Source: Burkholderia pyrrocinia (lineage in GTDB: Bacteria > Pseudomonadota > Gammaproteobacteria > Burkholderiales > Burkholderiaceae). Taken from it: a stretch of DNA of 64,000 bases. The notes below the pieces were generated by a model. That model saw only the letters and a list, made by a program, of their open reading frames with translations. It made no database searches and was not told the origin of the DNA. A program made the translations under genes and the position numbers. Positions 56,610-64,000 of the stretch are shown here, piece after piece. Where the stretch lies: assembly GCF_001028665.1 (NCBI RefSeq), contig NZ_CP011505.1:558001-622000 (forward strand), read 5' to 3'. How positions within the stretch are numbered: position 1 is the stretch's first letter; each line of letters starts with the position of its first letter.

Positions 56610-57977
56610 TCAGTTGGACTCGTAGCGCTGGGACGGGTCGTACAGCGAATCCGGCAGGTTGATGCCGAATGCCTGCAGCCGCTCGACGAACTTCGGCCGT
56701 ACGCCGGTCGCGCAGAAATGGCCGCGCACCGTGCCGTCGCGCTCCACGCCCGTGCGCTTGAACGTGAAGATCTCCTGCATGTTGATGATGTCGCCTTCCA
56801 TCCCGGTCAGTTCCTGGATGCTGACGATCTTGCGCTTGCCGTCCGTCAGCCGCGCCGCCTGCACGACCACCGAGATCGCCGACGCGATCTGCTGGCGCAT
56901 CGTCTTCGGCGGCAGCGACAGGCCGGCGACGCTGATCATGTTCTCGAGCCGCGTCAGCGCATCGCGCGGCGTGTTCGCGTGGATCGTCGCGAGCGAACCT
57001 TCGTGGCCGGTGTTCATCGCGTTGAGCATGTCGAGCGCTTCGGCGCCGCGCACTTCGCCGAGGATGATCCGGTCCGGCCGCATCCGCAGCGCGTTGCGCA
57101 CGAGCGTGCGCTGCGTGATCTCGCCCTTGCCCTCGATGTTCGGCGGGCGCGTTTCGAGGCGCAGCACGTGCGGCTGCTGGAGCTGCAGCTCGGCGGCGTC
57201 CTCGATCGTCACGATCCGCTCGTTGCGCGGAATGAAGCAGGACAGGATGTTGAGCAGCGTCGTCTTGCCGCTGCCCGTGCCGCCCGACACGAGCACGTTC
57301 ACCTTGGCGCGCGACAGCGCGTCGAGCAGCTCGGCCATCGGCGGCGTCAGGCTCTGGAAGCGCACCAGGTCGTCCATCTTCAGCGGGTTGACCGCGAAGC
57401 GCCGGATCGACATCAGCGGCCCGTCGATCGCCGACGGCGGGATGATCGCGTTCACGCGCGAGCCGTCCGGCAGCCGCGCGTCGACCATCGGGCTCGATTC
57501 GTCGATGCGGCGCCCGACGCGCGACACGATCTTCTCGATCACCTTCATCAGGTGCGCATCGTCGTAGAACGTCACGTCGGTCAGCTCGAGCTGGCCGCAG
57601 CGCTCGACATAGACCTGCCGGTACGTATTCACCAGGATGTCGGAGATGCTCGGGTCACGCAGCAGCGCTTCGAGCGGGCCGAAGCCGAACATCTCGTCGT
57701 ACACGTCGATCGCGAGCTGCCGCCGCTCGATGTCGTTCGCGGGCATCCGCTCGTCGTCGAGGATGCGCGAAATCAGCGAGGAGATTTCATGGCGGACCTG
57801 CTCCTGCGGCAGCCGCGACAGGCGCTCCAGCTCGACGCGTTCGAGCACGGCCTGGTGAATCTGGCGGCGCAGCTTCTGGTATACGTCGCGTACCGACGAA
57901 TGCGCCGGGCCGGCCGGTTCGCTGCCCGCCGCAAGCGGCTGGGCCCGGTGCAACGACATCTGTTCGCGCAATGACAT
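56610..57977 (-). CDS. tadA: Tad pilus assembly ATPase TadA (CpaF)
   Basis: A 455-aa secretion ATPase. Walker A is [19 protein letters not shown], the Asp box area is [20 protein letters not shown], and Walker B is [19 protein letters not shown], followed by the His box [16 protein letters not shown]. It hydrolyses ATP to drive Flp pilin polymerisation or retraction at the TadB/TadC platform. The length matches CpaF. It lies 18 bases after tadZ. Confidence 0.95.
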   Translation of the reverse strand: MSLREQMSLHRAQPLAAGSEPAGPAHSSVRDVYQKLRRQIHQAVLERVELERLSRLPQEQVRHEISSLISRILDDERMPANDIERRQLAIDVYDEMFGFGPLEALLRDPSISDILVNTYRQVYVERCGQLELTDVTFYDDAHLMKVIEKIVSRVGRRIDESSPMVDARLPDGSRVNAIIPPSAIDGPLMSIRRFAVNPLKMDDLVRFQSLTPPMAELLDALSRAKVNVLVSGGTGSGKTTLLNILSCFIPRNERIVTIEDAAELQLQQPHVLRLETRPPNIEGKGEITQRTLVRNALRMRPDRIILGEVRGAEALDMLNAMNTGHEGSLATIHANTPRDALTRLENMISVAGLSLPPKTMRQQIASAISVVVQAARLTDGKRKIVSIQELTGMEGDIINMQEIFTFKRTGVERDGTVRGHFCATGVRPKFVERLQAFGINLPDSLYDPSQRYESN

Positions 57978-57995
57978 GATGGTTCCCCGAGAGAT

Positions 57996-59204
57996 TTACA
58001 TGGACTTGAGCTTCGGCGTGGCCTTGCGGCCGAACAGCCGGGACATCAACGGTTCGCTGCGCGTCGCGCCGTGTCCCGCGCGCACTTCGCCTTCGACGAG
58101 TTGTTTCGCGCAACCCTGCAACGCACGCGCGACCGCGGTGCTGCGCGCCAGCCGCGACACCGGATGCCCCTGGTTGATCGCTTCGAGCACGGTGTCGGCG
58201 TCGTCGGGAATCGTGCATGCGGCATGCAGGCCGAGCACCTCCTCGAGCGCGGTGCGGGTCCGGTCGCTCGCGCGCGTGGCGCGGTTCACGATCAGACGGA
58301 GCTGGTCGGTCGAGTAGCCGAGCGACACGAGGATCTCCAGCAGCCGGCGGCCGGCGCGCACGTGCGGCATCGCGGGCTGCAGCACGATCTGGATCTGGTC
58401 GCTGCGATCCAGCGCGACCATCGACAGCGGATTGATGCCGACGCCGACGTCGAAGATCACGAAGTCGTAGCGCGGCGCGGCGACGCCGAGGATCCATTCG
58501 AGCGCGTCCTCGCGCATCTCGGCGGCCTTGACCGGGTCGCCGGCGCCCGCGAGCACGTGGAAGTTCTCGGTCACGTGCGCGACGCTCGCGTCGAGAAACG
58601 CGCTGTCGAGCCGCTCGATCTGCGCGCAAAGCTGCGGCAGCGTCGACGGCGGGGTTTCGTCGCTGACGAGGAACGCGGCGTCGGCGAACTGCTGGTTCAG
58701 GTCGATCAGCAGCACGCGGCGCTTGAAGCCTTCGGCGATCTCGAACGCGACGTTGCTCGCCACGAAGCTCGTACCGGCGCCGCCCTTGCACGACATGAAC
58801 GACACGATCCGCGTATCGTCGGTGTCGCTGCGCGTGCTTTGCGCGGCGGCGCGCTCGAGCGCGTTGCCGAGCGCCTGCGGATCGAGCGGCCACTGCAGCA
58901 CGTCGCGCGCGCCCGCGCGCATCGCGTCCAGCAGCACGTGCGGCGACGCATCCGCCGTCACGAGGATGCAGGTCAGGCCCGCGTGAGCGCGGCAGATCCG
59001 CTCGATCGCCGACAGCTCCGACGGGTCGATCGACGTGCCGTCGACCAGCAGGATGTCGAACGCGTCGAGCCCGTCGGTGCGATGCTCGATCTGCGACGGG
59101 CGGCCGGTCGCGCGGGTCGCGCGATAGCGTCCGCAGTCGGCCACGAGGCGCGCGATCTGCGTGAGCCGCGCGGTATCGTCGGAAGCTACGAGGATGTTGA
59201 TCAT
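57996..59204 (-). CDS. tadZ: Tad pilus localisation ATPase TadZ (CpaE)
   Basis: A 402-aa protein. An N-terminal receiver-like domain (about 1-125, with ILLVDGTSIDPSEL) is followed by a ParA/MinD-type ATPase with the deviant Walker A SCKGGAGTSFVASNVAFEIA and RYDFVIFDVGVGINPLSMVA. In Tad systems it marks the pole or site of pilus assembly. The ATG at 59204 is followed by INILVASDD, as expected for the receiver strand. Confidence 0.9.
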   Translation of the reverse strand: MINILVASDDTARLTQIARLVADCGRYRATRATGRPSQIEHRTDGLDAFDILLVDGTSIDPSELSAIERICRAHAGLTCILVTADASPHVLLDAMRAGARDVLQWPLDPQALGNALERAAAQSTRSDTDDTRIVSFMSCKGGAGTSFVASNVAFEIAEGFKRRVLLIDLNQQFADAAFLVSDETPPSTLPQLCAQIERLDSAFLDASVAHVTENFHVLAGAGDPVKAAEMREDALEWILGVAAPRYDFVIFDVGVGINPLSMVALDRSDQIQIVLQPAMPHVRAGRRLLEILVSLGYSTDQLRLIVNRATRASDRTRTALEEVLGLHAACTIPDDADTVLEAINQGHPVSRLARSTAVARALQGCAKQLVEGEVRAGHGATRSEPLMSRLFGRKATPKLKSM

Positions 59205-59226
59205 GTCGTGTGCCTCGTCTGTTCGA

Positions 59227-59670
59227 TTAGTTGCAGGCAGCGCCGCCGGTCGCGGAGGTGAGGCTTTCGCGCGGCAGCGTCGTCGTGAACGACGGCATCT
59301 TGACCGTGACGTTCACGAACGGAATCATCGTCTTGACCGTGACGTTCGTGACGCTCACCGTCACGAACGAGCAGGTGTTCACGGTGCAGCTCGCCGGCGT
59401 ATAGCTGACCGACACGTTCGCGTCCGACAGCAGCGGCAGCAAGGACTTCACGCGCTTCACGACACCGGCCGCGTTCACGTCGCAGACCACCGCCGTGCGC
59501 GCGCCGAGCCGCACGGCCTCGCTCGCGGTGTTCCAGTAGAACAGCACGCGACCGAATTCGAAGATGCCGATCAGCAGCATGATCAGCACCGACGCGATGA
59601 GCGCGAACTCGACGATCGTCGCGCCGCGTTGGCTGCGCCGGCGCGACAACGGAAAGTGGCGCGCGTTCAT
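59227..59670 (-). CDS. TadE-like minor pseudopilin (second copy, TadF position)
   Basis: A 147-aa TadE-family protein with a short basic N-terminus and one long hydrophobic helix (RGATIVEFALIASVLIMLLI), including the conserved Glu. A Cys-containing beta-rich periplasmic tail follows (VSYTPASCTVNTCSF). The ATG at 59670 overlaps the stop of the other tadE-like gene (ATGA). It is a candidate minor pilin or pilus assembly factor. Confidence 0.88.
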   Translation of the reverse strand: MNARHFPLSRRRSQRGATIVEFALIASVLIMLLIGIFEFGRVLFYWNTASEAVRLGARTAVVCDVNAAGVVKRVKSLLPLLSDANVSVSYTPASCTVNTCSFVTVSVTNVTVKTMIPFVNVTVKMPSFTTTLPRESLTSATGGAACN

Positions 59671-60200
59671 GACACTTGCCTCATCACGGTGATGATGTTG
59701 CCGAACGTGATCGACGGCAGCCCCGGATACGCGGGGATCGGCTGGTACTTGTAGCCCTTGACCTTCACTTCGACGACGTTGATGCTGCCCGTCGCCGTGC
59801 CGCTCGCCGCGTTGTTGTTCGCGTCGTAGGTCGGCAGGCTCGCGAACTGCGCCGGGTCGGACGCATCGCTGCAACCGGTCGTATGCTGAGCGTCGCAGAT
59901 GGTCACCATCGACGTGGTGAGCCCCGGTACCAGCTCGGTGCCGGCCGAGCCGCAGGTCGTGCTGCCGTACACGACGAGGCACTGCGCCGCCGACACCGGA
60001 TACGCGCTGTCGGTCGGCAGCCAGATCGACAGGTAGCGCGCCGCGTCGCGCGTCGCCTTGGTCAGCGTCTCGTACTGGTAGATCGCGCGGCCGAACTCGG
60101 CCACGCCGGTTGCGAGCAGGATCATCGGCATCAGCACGAGCGCGAACTCGACGGCGGCGGCGCCACGGGTGCGCGAACGGCGAAACAGGGGCCTTTTCAT
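59667..60200 (-). CDS. tadE: TadE-like minor pseudopilin
   Basis: A 177-aa protein with the TadE signature GAAAVEFALVLMPMILLATG and the following AEFGRAIYQYETLTKATRDA. A periplasmic domain with several Cys and Tyr residues follows. It lies 12 bases after tadG and overlaps the next gene. Confidence 0.9.
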   Translation of the reverse strand: MKRPLFRRSRTRGAAAVEFALVLMPMILLATGVAEFGRAIYQYETLTKATRDAARYLSIWLPTDSAYPVSAAQCLVVYGSTTCGSAGTELVPGLTTSMVTICDAQHTTGCSDASDPAQFASLPTYDANNNAASGTATGSINVVEVKVKGYKYQPIPAYPGLPSITFGNIITVMRQVS

Positions 60201-60212
60201 GATCGCCTCTCC

Positions 60213-61478
60213 CTATTGAACGAGCATCGGCACCTGGACCCCGGACGCACTGCCGTCGCCGGGCAAGCCGTGCGTCGCGCACGGATTGTTGCCGGAGACG
60301 GACGAGCCGAGGTATTCGAGGTGGGCTATGACAGGGCCGCTGCCGGGGCTGAACGGCAACGGATCGAGCATCAGCACGCAATCCCATTGCGTGACGTGCA
60401 CCTTGCCGCTGGCGCCCTTCAGCGTCGAGCAGTCGCCTTCCGGCGCGAGCGCGACACGGCGGTCGCCGCCATAGGTCTGGTAGTTGCTCGCCGTCGCGGT
60501 GCCGTTGGTAGAGACACCGCTGCCCGACGGCGGCGCACCGTCGCCCTGGTAGGTCTTGAAGGTCGTGCGGTCGGTCACGAACTGCGTGTACGCATCGCCC
60601 TTGATGCCCGCCGTTCCGGGCGGCCCGTAGTTCGGGCCGACATACGCGTAGCCGGTGAAGTCGGGCTGGCCGCTCGAGCCGTTCGCGCCGTTCGTATAGA
60701 TGCCGAAGCGCGTATTCCAGGCGCGGAACGCCGCCGTCTTCAGGCCGGTGGTGCCGAGGTCGGGCGGGCTCGTGATATTGCAGGTGTTGCCCGACAGCTC
60801 GCTCGCGAGGGTCGGTTCGTTCGTCGAGCCGTCGAGCGCCGCCCAGCCGAAGTTGCCGGGCCCGTAGGACGAACCGGACGGCGACGTAAGCCAATCGCCG
60901 ACGTTGTAGGAAGGCGCGCCCGTCGCGCGGCACACGAACACCGGGATCGCGCACGCTGTCTGCCCGCCGCCGACCGTCGCGATCGCTTTCGCCGACACTT
61001 CGGCCGCGTTTGCGAGCTTGGTGCCCGGCAGCACGTTCAGCACCTCGATGAACCAGTGCGCGATGTTGCTCAACGTCGCGGTGCACTGCACGTACTTGAT
61101 GTTCGCCGGCGTTGTGACCGAGTTCTTCGTCAGGAACGGATTGGACAGCGAGTCGCTGAACGTAACGTTCGAATTCGTCGCCATCTGCACCGACTTGTTC
61201 TGGAAGAACACGAAGTTCAGGTGGCCGGCGGCGATGCCGTCCGCCTCGGCGACCGACAGGCTGATGGCCGAAGTCAGGTCGCGCGCAGCCGACAGCGCGC
61301 ACGCATCGGCGCTGTTCTGCAGTTCGCTGCGCGTGACGTACAGCTTGCCGAGGTCCAGCGCGAGGCCGACGAACCCGATCATCACCGCCAGTGCGAGACC
61401 GACGATGATCGCGACGGCGCCGCGCTGGCGATGGAGGCCGCGACGCGTGACTTTCGGATAGCGAGCTGCGCTGGACAT
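60213..61478 (-). CDS. tadG: TadG-like pilus assembly protein
   Basis: A 421-aa protein with an N-terminal TadE/TadG helix (RGAVAIIVGLALAVMIGFVG, then LALDLGKLYVTRSELQNSADACALSA) and a long periplasmic domain rich in Gly, Ser, Thr and Tyr. The domain differs from the von Willebrand type of larger TadG proteins. Start 61478 is preferred; an upstream in-frame start at 61652 adds a Ser/Arg-rich segment that is probably not translated. Confidence 0.88.
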   Translation of the reverse strand: MSSAARYPKVTRRGLHRQRGAVAIIVGLALAVMIGFVGLALDLGKLYVTRSELQNSADACALSAARDLTSAISLSVAEADGIAAGHLNFVFFQNKSVQMATNSNVTFSDSLSNPFLTKNSVTTPANIKYVQCTATLSNIAHWFIEVLNVLPGTKLANAAEVSAKAIATVGGGQTACAIPVFVCRATGAPSYNVGDWLTSPSGSSYGPGNFGWAALDGSTNEPTLASELSGNTCNITSPPDLGTTGLKTAAFRAWNTRFGIYTNGANGSSGQPDFTGYAYVGPNYGPPGTAGIKGDAYTQFVTDRTTFKTYQGDGAPPSGSGVSTNGTATASNYQTYGGDRRVALAPEGDCSTLKGASGKVHVTQWDCVLMLDPLPFSPGSGPVIAHLEYLGSSVSGNNPCATHGLPGDGSASGVQVPMLVQ

Positions 61479-61503
61479 GGCGTTCTCCCTGAGCGTGCTG
61501 TCG

Positions 61504-61806
61504 TTACTGGCTGGCCTTGCCGATGCCGATGACGAACGCATTGGCAGGCGGCTGGAGCTGCTTGAACGACTTGTCGTAGTTGTCGAGCGCGGCCGCGGCG
61601 GCACTACCGTCGACGCCGGGCGCCGACGCCGATGCCGTGTGTTCGGCGGCATGCGGGTCGATGATCTGGGCCTGCATCACGGTGCGGACCGAGTCGCCGA
61701 AGCGGCTGTCCCACACCGGGCTCGACGACATGCAGCCGGCAAGCGCGAACGCGAGCGGTGCGGCGAGCGCCGCGCGGCGCACGAATACGAGGTAGGCGGA
61801 TTTCAT
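61504..61806 (-). CDS. Small Tad-locus lipoprotein
   Basis: A 100-aa lipoprotein. The signal LAAPLAFALAGC ends in a lipobox Cys, followed by SSSPVWDSRFGDSVRTVMQ and an Ala-rich tail. It lies between rcpA and tadG, so it may be a secretin pilotin or a RcpB/CpaD-like outer-membrane partner, though it is shorter than those. Start 61806 begins MKSAYLVFVRRAAL; the upstream M at 61830 lies within rcpA and is not preferred. Confidence 0.82.
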   Translation of the reverse strand: MKSAYLVFVRRAALAAPLAFALAGCMSSSPVWDSRFGDSVRTVMQAQIIDPHAAEHTASASAPGVDGSAAAAALDNYDKSFKQLQPPANAFVIGIGKASQ

Positions 61807-61826
61807 GAGCGTCCCCTTGGATGGCT

Positions 61827-63767
61827 TCAACGATCGGTGGATTGGGGTTCCGAGCGCGCGACCTGCGCGCGGGCAACCGCGGGCACCCGGTGCTTCGGTT
61901 GCGCCGCCGGCGTGGCAGGCGTGGTCGACTCGTCGGGGCCGGCCGCCGCCAGGCGCGCGGCCGCGGCTTCGATACGCGCGATGCGGGCCGCGTTTGCCGC
62001 GTCGGGCTGCGGCGCGATTGCCGCTTCCGGTGCGGGCGTCTTCTGCGGCTCGGCCGGCACCGGCGGCTGTGCGTCCGTGCCTTGCGGCGCGCGCGGCGCG
62101 GGCAGCGCGGCGGATGCGGCCGGCGCGTCCGGTTGCGGTGCCGGAGCCGGCCCCTGCGCCGGTGCCTGGGCCGGTGCCTGCGGTGCAGCTGCCGCGCCAC
62201 TGTCGGGTTGTGCGCCCGGCTTGCGGACCCCGCGGCGGCCTTCCATGTTGCCCGTTGCGTACACGTCGACTTCGTTCGGCTTCGAGAAGCTGTCGGTCGG
62301 CAGCGGCACGTCCGCGGTCTGCATCTGCAGCGGCTTCACGAGGTGCGGCGTGATCAGGAAGATCAGCTCGGTGCGGTCCTGCTGGAACGACGTGCTGCGG
62401 AACAGCGCGCCGAGCACCGGCACTTCGCCGACGCCCGGGATCGCCTTCAGCGCGCCGGTCGCGTTGTCCTTGATCAGCCCGCCGATCGCGAACGATTCGC
62501 CGTCGCTCATCTGGACCGTCGTCGACGCACGCCGCGTCGTGATCAGCGGCAGGATCGACGTGCCGCCGATGTTGGACGCGCTCAGCGTGACGCCCGTCTG
62601 CGACAGCTCCGACACTTCCGGTGCGACCTTCAGGCTGATCCGGCCGTTCGCCAGCACCGTCGGCGTGAACTTCAGCGCGACGCCGAACTCCTCTTCCTGC
62701 AGCGTGATCGACGAGATGCCGTTGCCGCTGCTTTGCGGGATCGGGATGAAGATCTTCCCGCCGGCGAGGAACGTCGCTTCCTGGCCGCTGATCGTCACGA
62801 GATTCGGCTCCGCGAGGATCTTGACGAGGTTGTCGGTGTTCTGCGCGTCGGCCGCGATGCTGAACGGCCGGTTATTCGCCTTGCTGAAGGCGACCGCGCT
62901 CGACACGCCCGCCAGCAGGCTGCTGACCAGCGCACCGCTCCACGAGCCGAAGCCGCCCTGGATGTTGAGCGCGCTGCCCATCTGGTTGATCAGCGTCTTC
63001 GACACCTCGGCGACCTTCACCTCCAGCATCACCTGCTGCGGCGACGTGACGCTCAGCATGTTCAGCACGCCGCCGCCCGGCTTGCCGCCCCCGGCGGGGT
63101 CGCCCGCACTGTCGCCGTACGCGTGCGCGATCTGCACGGCCTGCTGCGCGGCCTGCGAGCTCGACACGCTGCCCGCCAGCACGATCGTGCCGGCGGCGGT
63201 CGACACATGGATGTCGCGCTCGCCCGGCATCAGCTGCTGCAGCGATGCCTGCAGGCCGCCGGCGTCCGCGCCGACCGCAACGTCGATCACGCGGCAGGCG
63301 CCGCTCTTGCCCTGCACGATCATGTTGGTCGTGCCGACCGACAGCCCGAGGATGTACAGCGTCTGCGGCGACACCATCGTCGCCTGCGCGACGGCCGGAT
63401 TGCCGATCGTCCGATTGCGGACCGGCTCCGGCATCGGCACCAGCAGCGACTTGCCGAGCGGCACGCTGACGCTGGTCGACTCGCGCACGGCGCCGATGCA
63501 GTTCGGCCCGCGCAGCGGCCCAGCCGTTGCGGCGGCCGCAGCGACCGGCGCCGGCGCCATGCTGATGGTCATCTGCACGGGCCCCTTGCCGACCGCAGCC
63601 GGCGCGCTGGCGCCGCCCTTCGTCAGCACGCCCGCCTCGATGCCTTCCTGGGCCAGTGCGCCGTAGACGGTCAGCCATCCTGAACAGAGGATCGCGGCCA
63701 TCATCGTGCCCCGTGCGACGCGCGTCCGCAGTGGGCCGCTACCTGTACATTGCGGTTTGATCTTCAT
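61827..63767 (-). CDS. rcpA: Tad pilus outer-membrane secretin RcpA (CpaC)
   Basis: A 646-aa secretin. A signal peptide ends near VYGALAQ. The N-domains carry ESTSVSVPLGKSLLVPMPEP and a BON-like VSTAAGTIVLAGSVSSSQAA. The secretin core carries VMLEVKVAEVSKTLINQMGS, EPNLVTISGQEATFLAGG and VPVLGALFRSTSFQQDRTEL. The C-terminal 130 residues are a Pro/Ala-rich tail, longer than usual and presumably disordered. GGGGGATC precedes the ATG at 63767. It forms the outer-membrane pore for the Flp pilus. Confidence 0.95.
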   Translation of the reverse strand: MKIKPQCTGSGPLRTRVARGTMMAAILCSGWLTVYGALAQEGIEAGVLTKGGASAPAAVGKGPVQMTISMAPAPVAAAAATAGPLRGPNCIGAVRESTSVSVPLGKSLLVPMPEPVRNRTIGNPAVAQATMVSPQTLYILGLSVGTTNMIVQGKSGACRVIDVAVGADAGGLQASLQQLMPGERDIHVSTAAGTIVLAGSVSSSQAAQQAVQIAHAYGDSAGDPAGGGKPGGGVLNMLSVTSPQQVMLEVKVAEVSKTLINQMGSALNIQGGFGSWSGALVSSLLAGVSSAVAFSKANNRPFSIAADAQNTDNLVKILAEPNLVTISGQEATFLAGGKIFIPIPQSSGNGISSITLQEEEFGVALKFTPTVLANGRISLKVAPEVSELSQTGVTLSASNIGGTSILPLITTRRASTTVQMSDGESFAIGGLIKDNATGALKAIPGVGEVPVLGALFRSTSFQQDRTELIFLITPHLVKPLQMQTADVPLPTDSFSKPNEVDVYATGNMEGRRGVRKPGAQPDSGAAAAPQAPAQAPAQGPAPAPQPDAPAASAALPAPRAPQGTDAQPPVPAEPQKTPAPEAAIAPQPDAANAARIARIEAAAARLAAAGPDESTTPATPAAQPKHRVPAVARAQVARSEPQSTDR

Positions 63768-63870
63768 TTTCTTTGATCCCCCGAGAGACCGGCGCCGTGC
63801 CGGTTGTCGACTTCCAACGCCGCCGTGCCCTGCTGGCGGCCGATCTGTTTATCTGGCTGTGTTGATCTGC

Positions 63871-64000
63871 TTCAGAAACATTCGACGCTGCCCTTCACGC
63901 CCGACAGCACGCCGACGCAGTCGCGCCGCGCTTGCGGCGCAGCGTGCGACGCGACGTGCACCGTCCGCACGCGTGTGGCAACGGGAAGCGGCGGCAGGTC
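63871..64000 (-). CDS. C-terminal end of a CpaB/RcpC-like pilus protein, partial
   Basis: The last 43 codons before a TGA at 63873-63871 read LPPLPVATRVRTVHVASHAA, then PQARRDCVGVLSGVKGSVECF. The rest lies beyond the window. The position directly upstream of rcpA, 103 bases before its start, is where cpaB/rcpC is found in Tad operons. The family is assigned from position more than from motifs. Confidence 0.7.

Noticed and set aside
54501..57974. 1,157-codon plus-strand ORF opposite tadA-tadC
   Set aside because: Antisense shadow spanning three clear Tad genes; composition is Arg/His-rich.
59227..61302. 691-codon minus-strand ORF across the tadE/tadG genes
   Set aside because: Only its last 147 codons are real (TadE-like); the rest is a wrong-frame reading of tadG and tadE.

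Overview
This is a high-GC window with dense, codon-biased genes. The best guess is a secondary chromosome or megaplasmid of a Burkholderia cepacia-complex bacterium or close relative. The reasons are a ZmpA/ZmpB-like M4 protease, a YadA-type trimeric adhesin, a Tad/Flp pilus locus, and an accessory load of transport, catabolic and regulatory genes with no housekeeping core. I saw no tRNA, rRNA, CRISPR array or intact insertion sequence.

Layout. (1) 1-9365, minus strand: an unusual RiPP operon. A lanthipeptide precursor with four tandem PKTQT/SGC core repeats is followed by a class II lanthionine synthetase (LanM, ProcM-like CCG zinc site). Next comes a tetrapyrrole-methylase-fold methyltransferase with the Tyr-x5-Arg-x3-Tyr signature of borosin backbone N-methyltransferases, and then a giant LamG-repeat protein that runs off the window. 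The lanM, methyltransferase and LamG reading frames overlap end to start, so they are probably co-translated. A backbone-N-methylated lanthipeptide would be a new hybrid RiPP. (2) 9.4-17.2 kb: a gene-poor stretch, a class 3 lipase, an IS3-type remnant, an M4 metalloprotease and an L-asparagine permease. (3) 17.4-29.9 kb: nitrogen acquisition. A NIT-ANTAR regulator is broken by one in-frame TGA. A guanidine assimilation operon (two carboxyguanidine deiminase subunits, a biotin carboxylase of the urea/guanidine type, allophanate hydrolase, ABC permease and ATPase) and a divergent binding-protein gene are each preceded by their own ykkC guanidine-I riboswitch. (4) 30-38 kb: an unrecognised 363-aa protein, a deleted SDR pseudogene, a P-loop kinase, an MHS-type MFS transporter, a UPF0182 membrane protein and a DUF1810 protein. 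(5) 38.2-46 kb: a trimeric autotransporter adhesin, a receiver-AraC regulator and a TonB-dependent siderophore receptor. (6) 46.5-52.8 kb: an AraC regulator divergent from a styrene/indole-type catabolic operon (DLH-SnoaL fusion, SDR, StyA-like monooxygenase, flavin reductase, outer-membrane channel). A serine beta-lactamase-like lipoprotein follows. (7) 54.6-64 kb, minus strand: a Tad pilus operon in the order cpaB (partial), rcpA, lipoprotein, tadG, two tadE-like genes, tadZ, tadA, tadB, tadC.

All calls come from reading the sequence and from memory of protein families. No database search was run.
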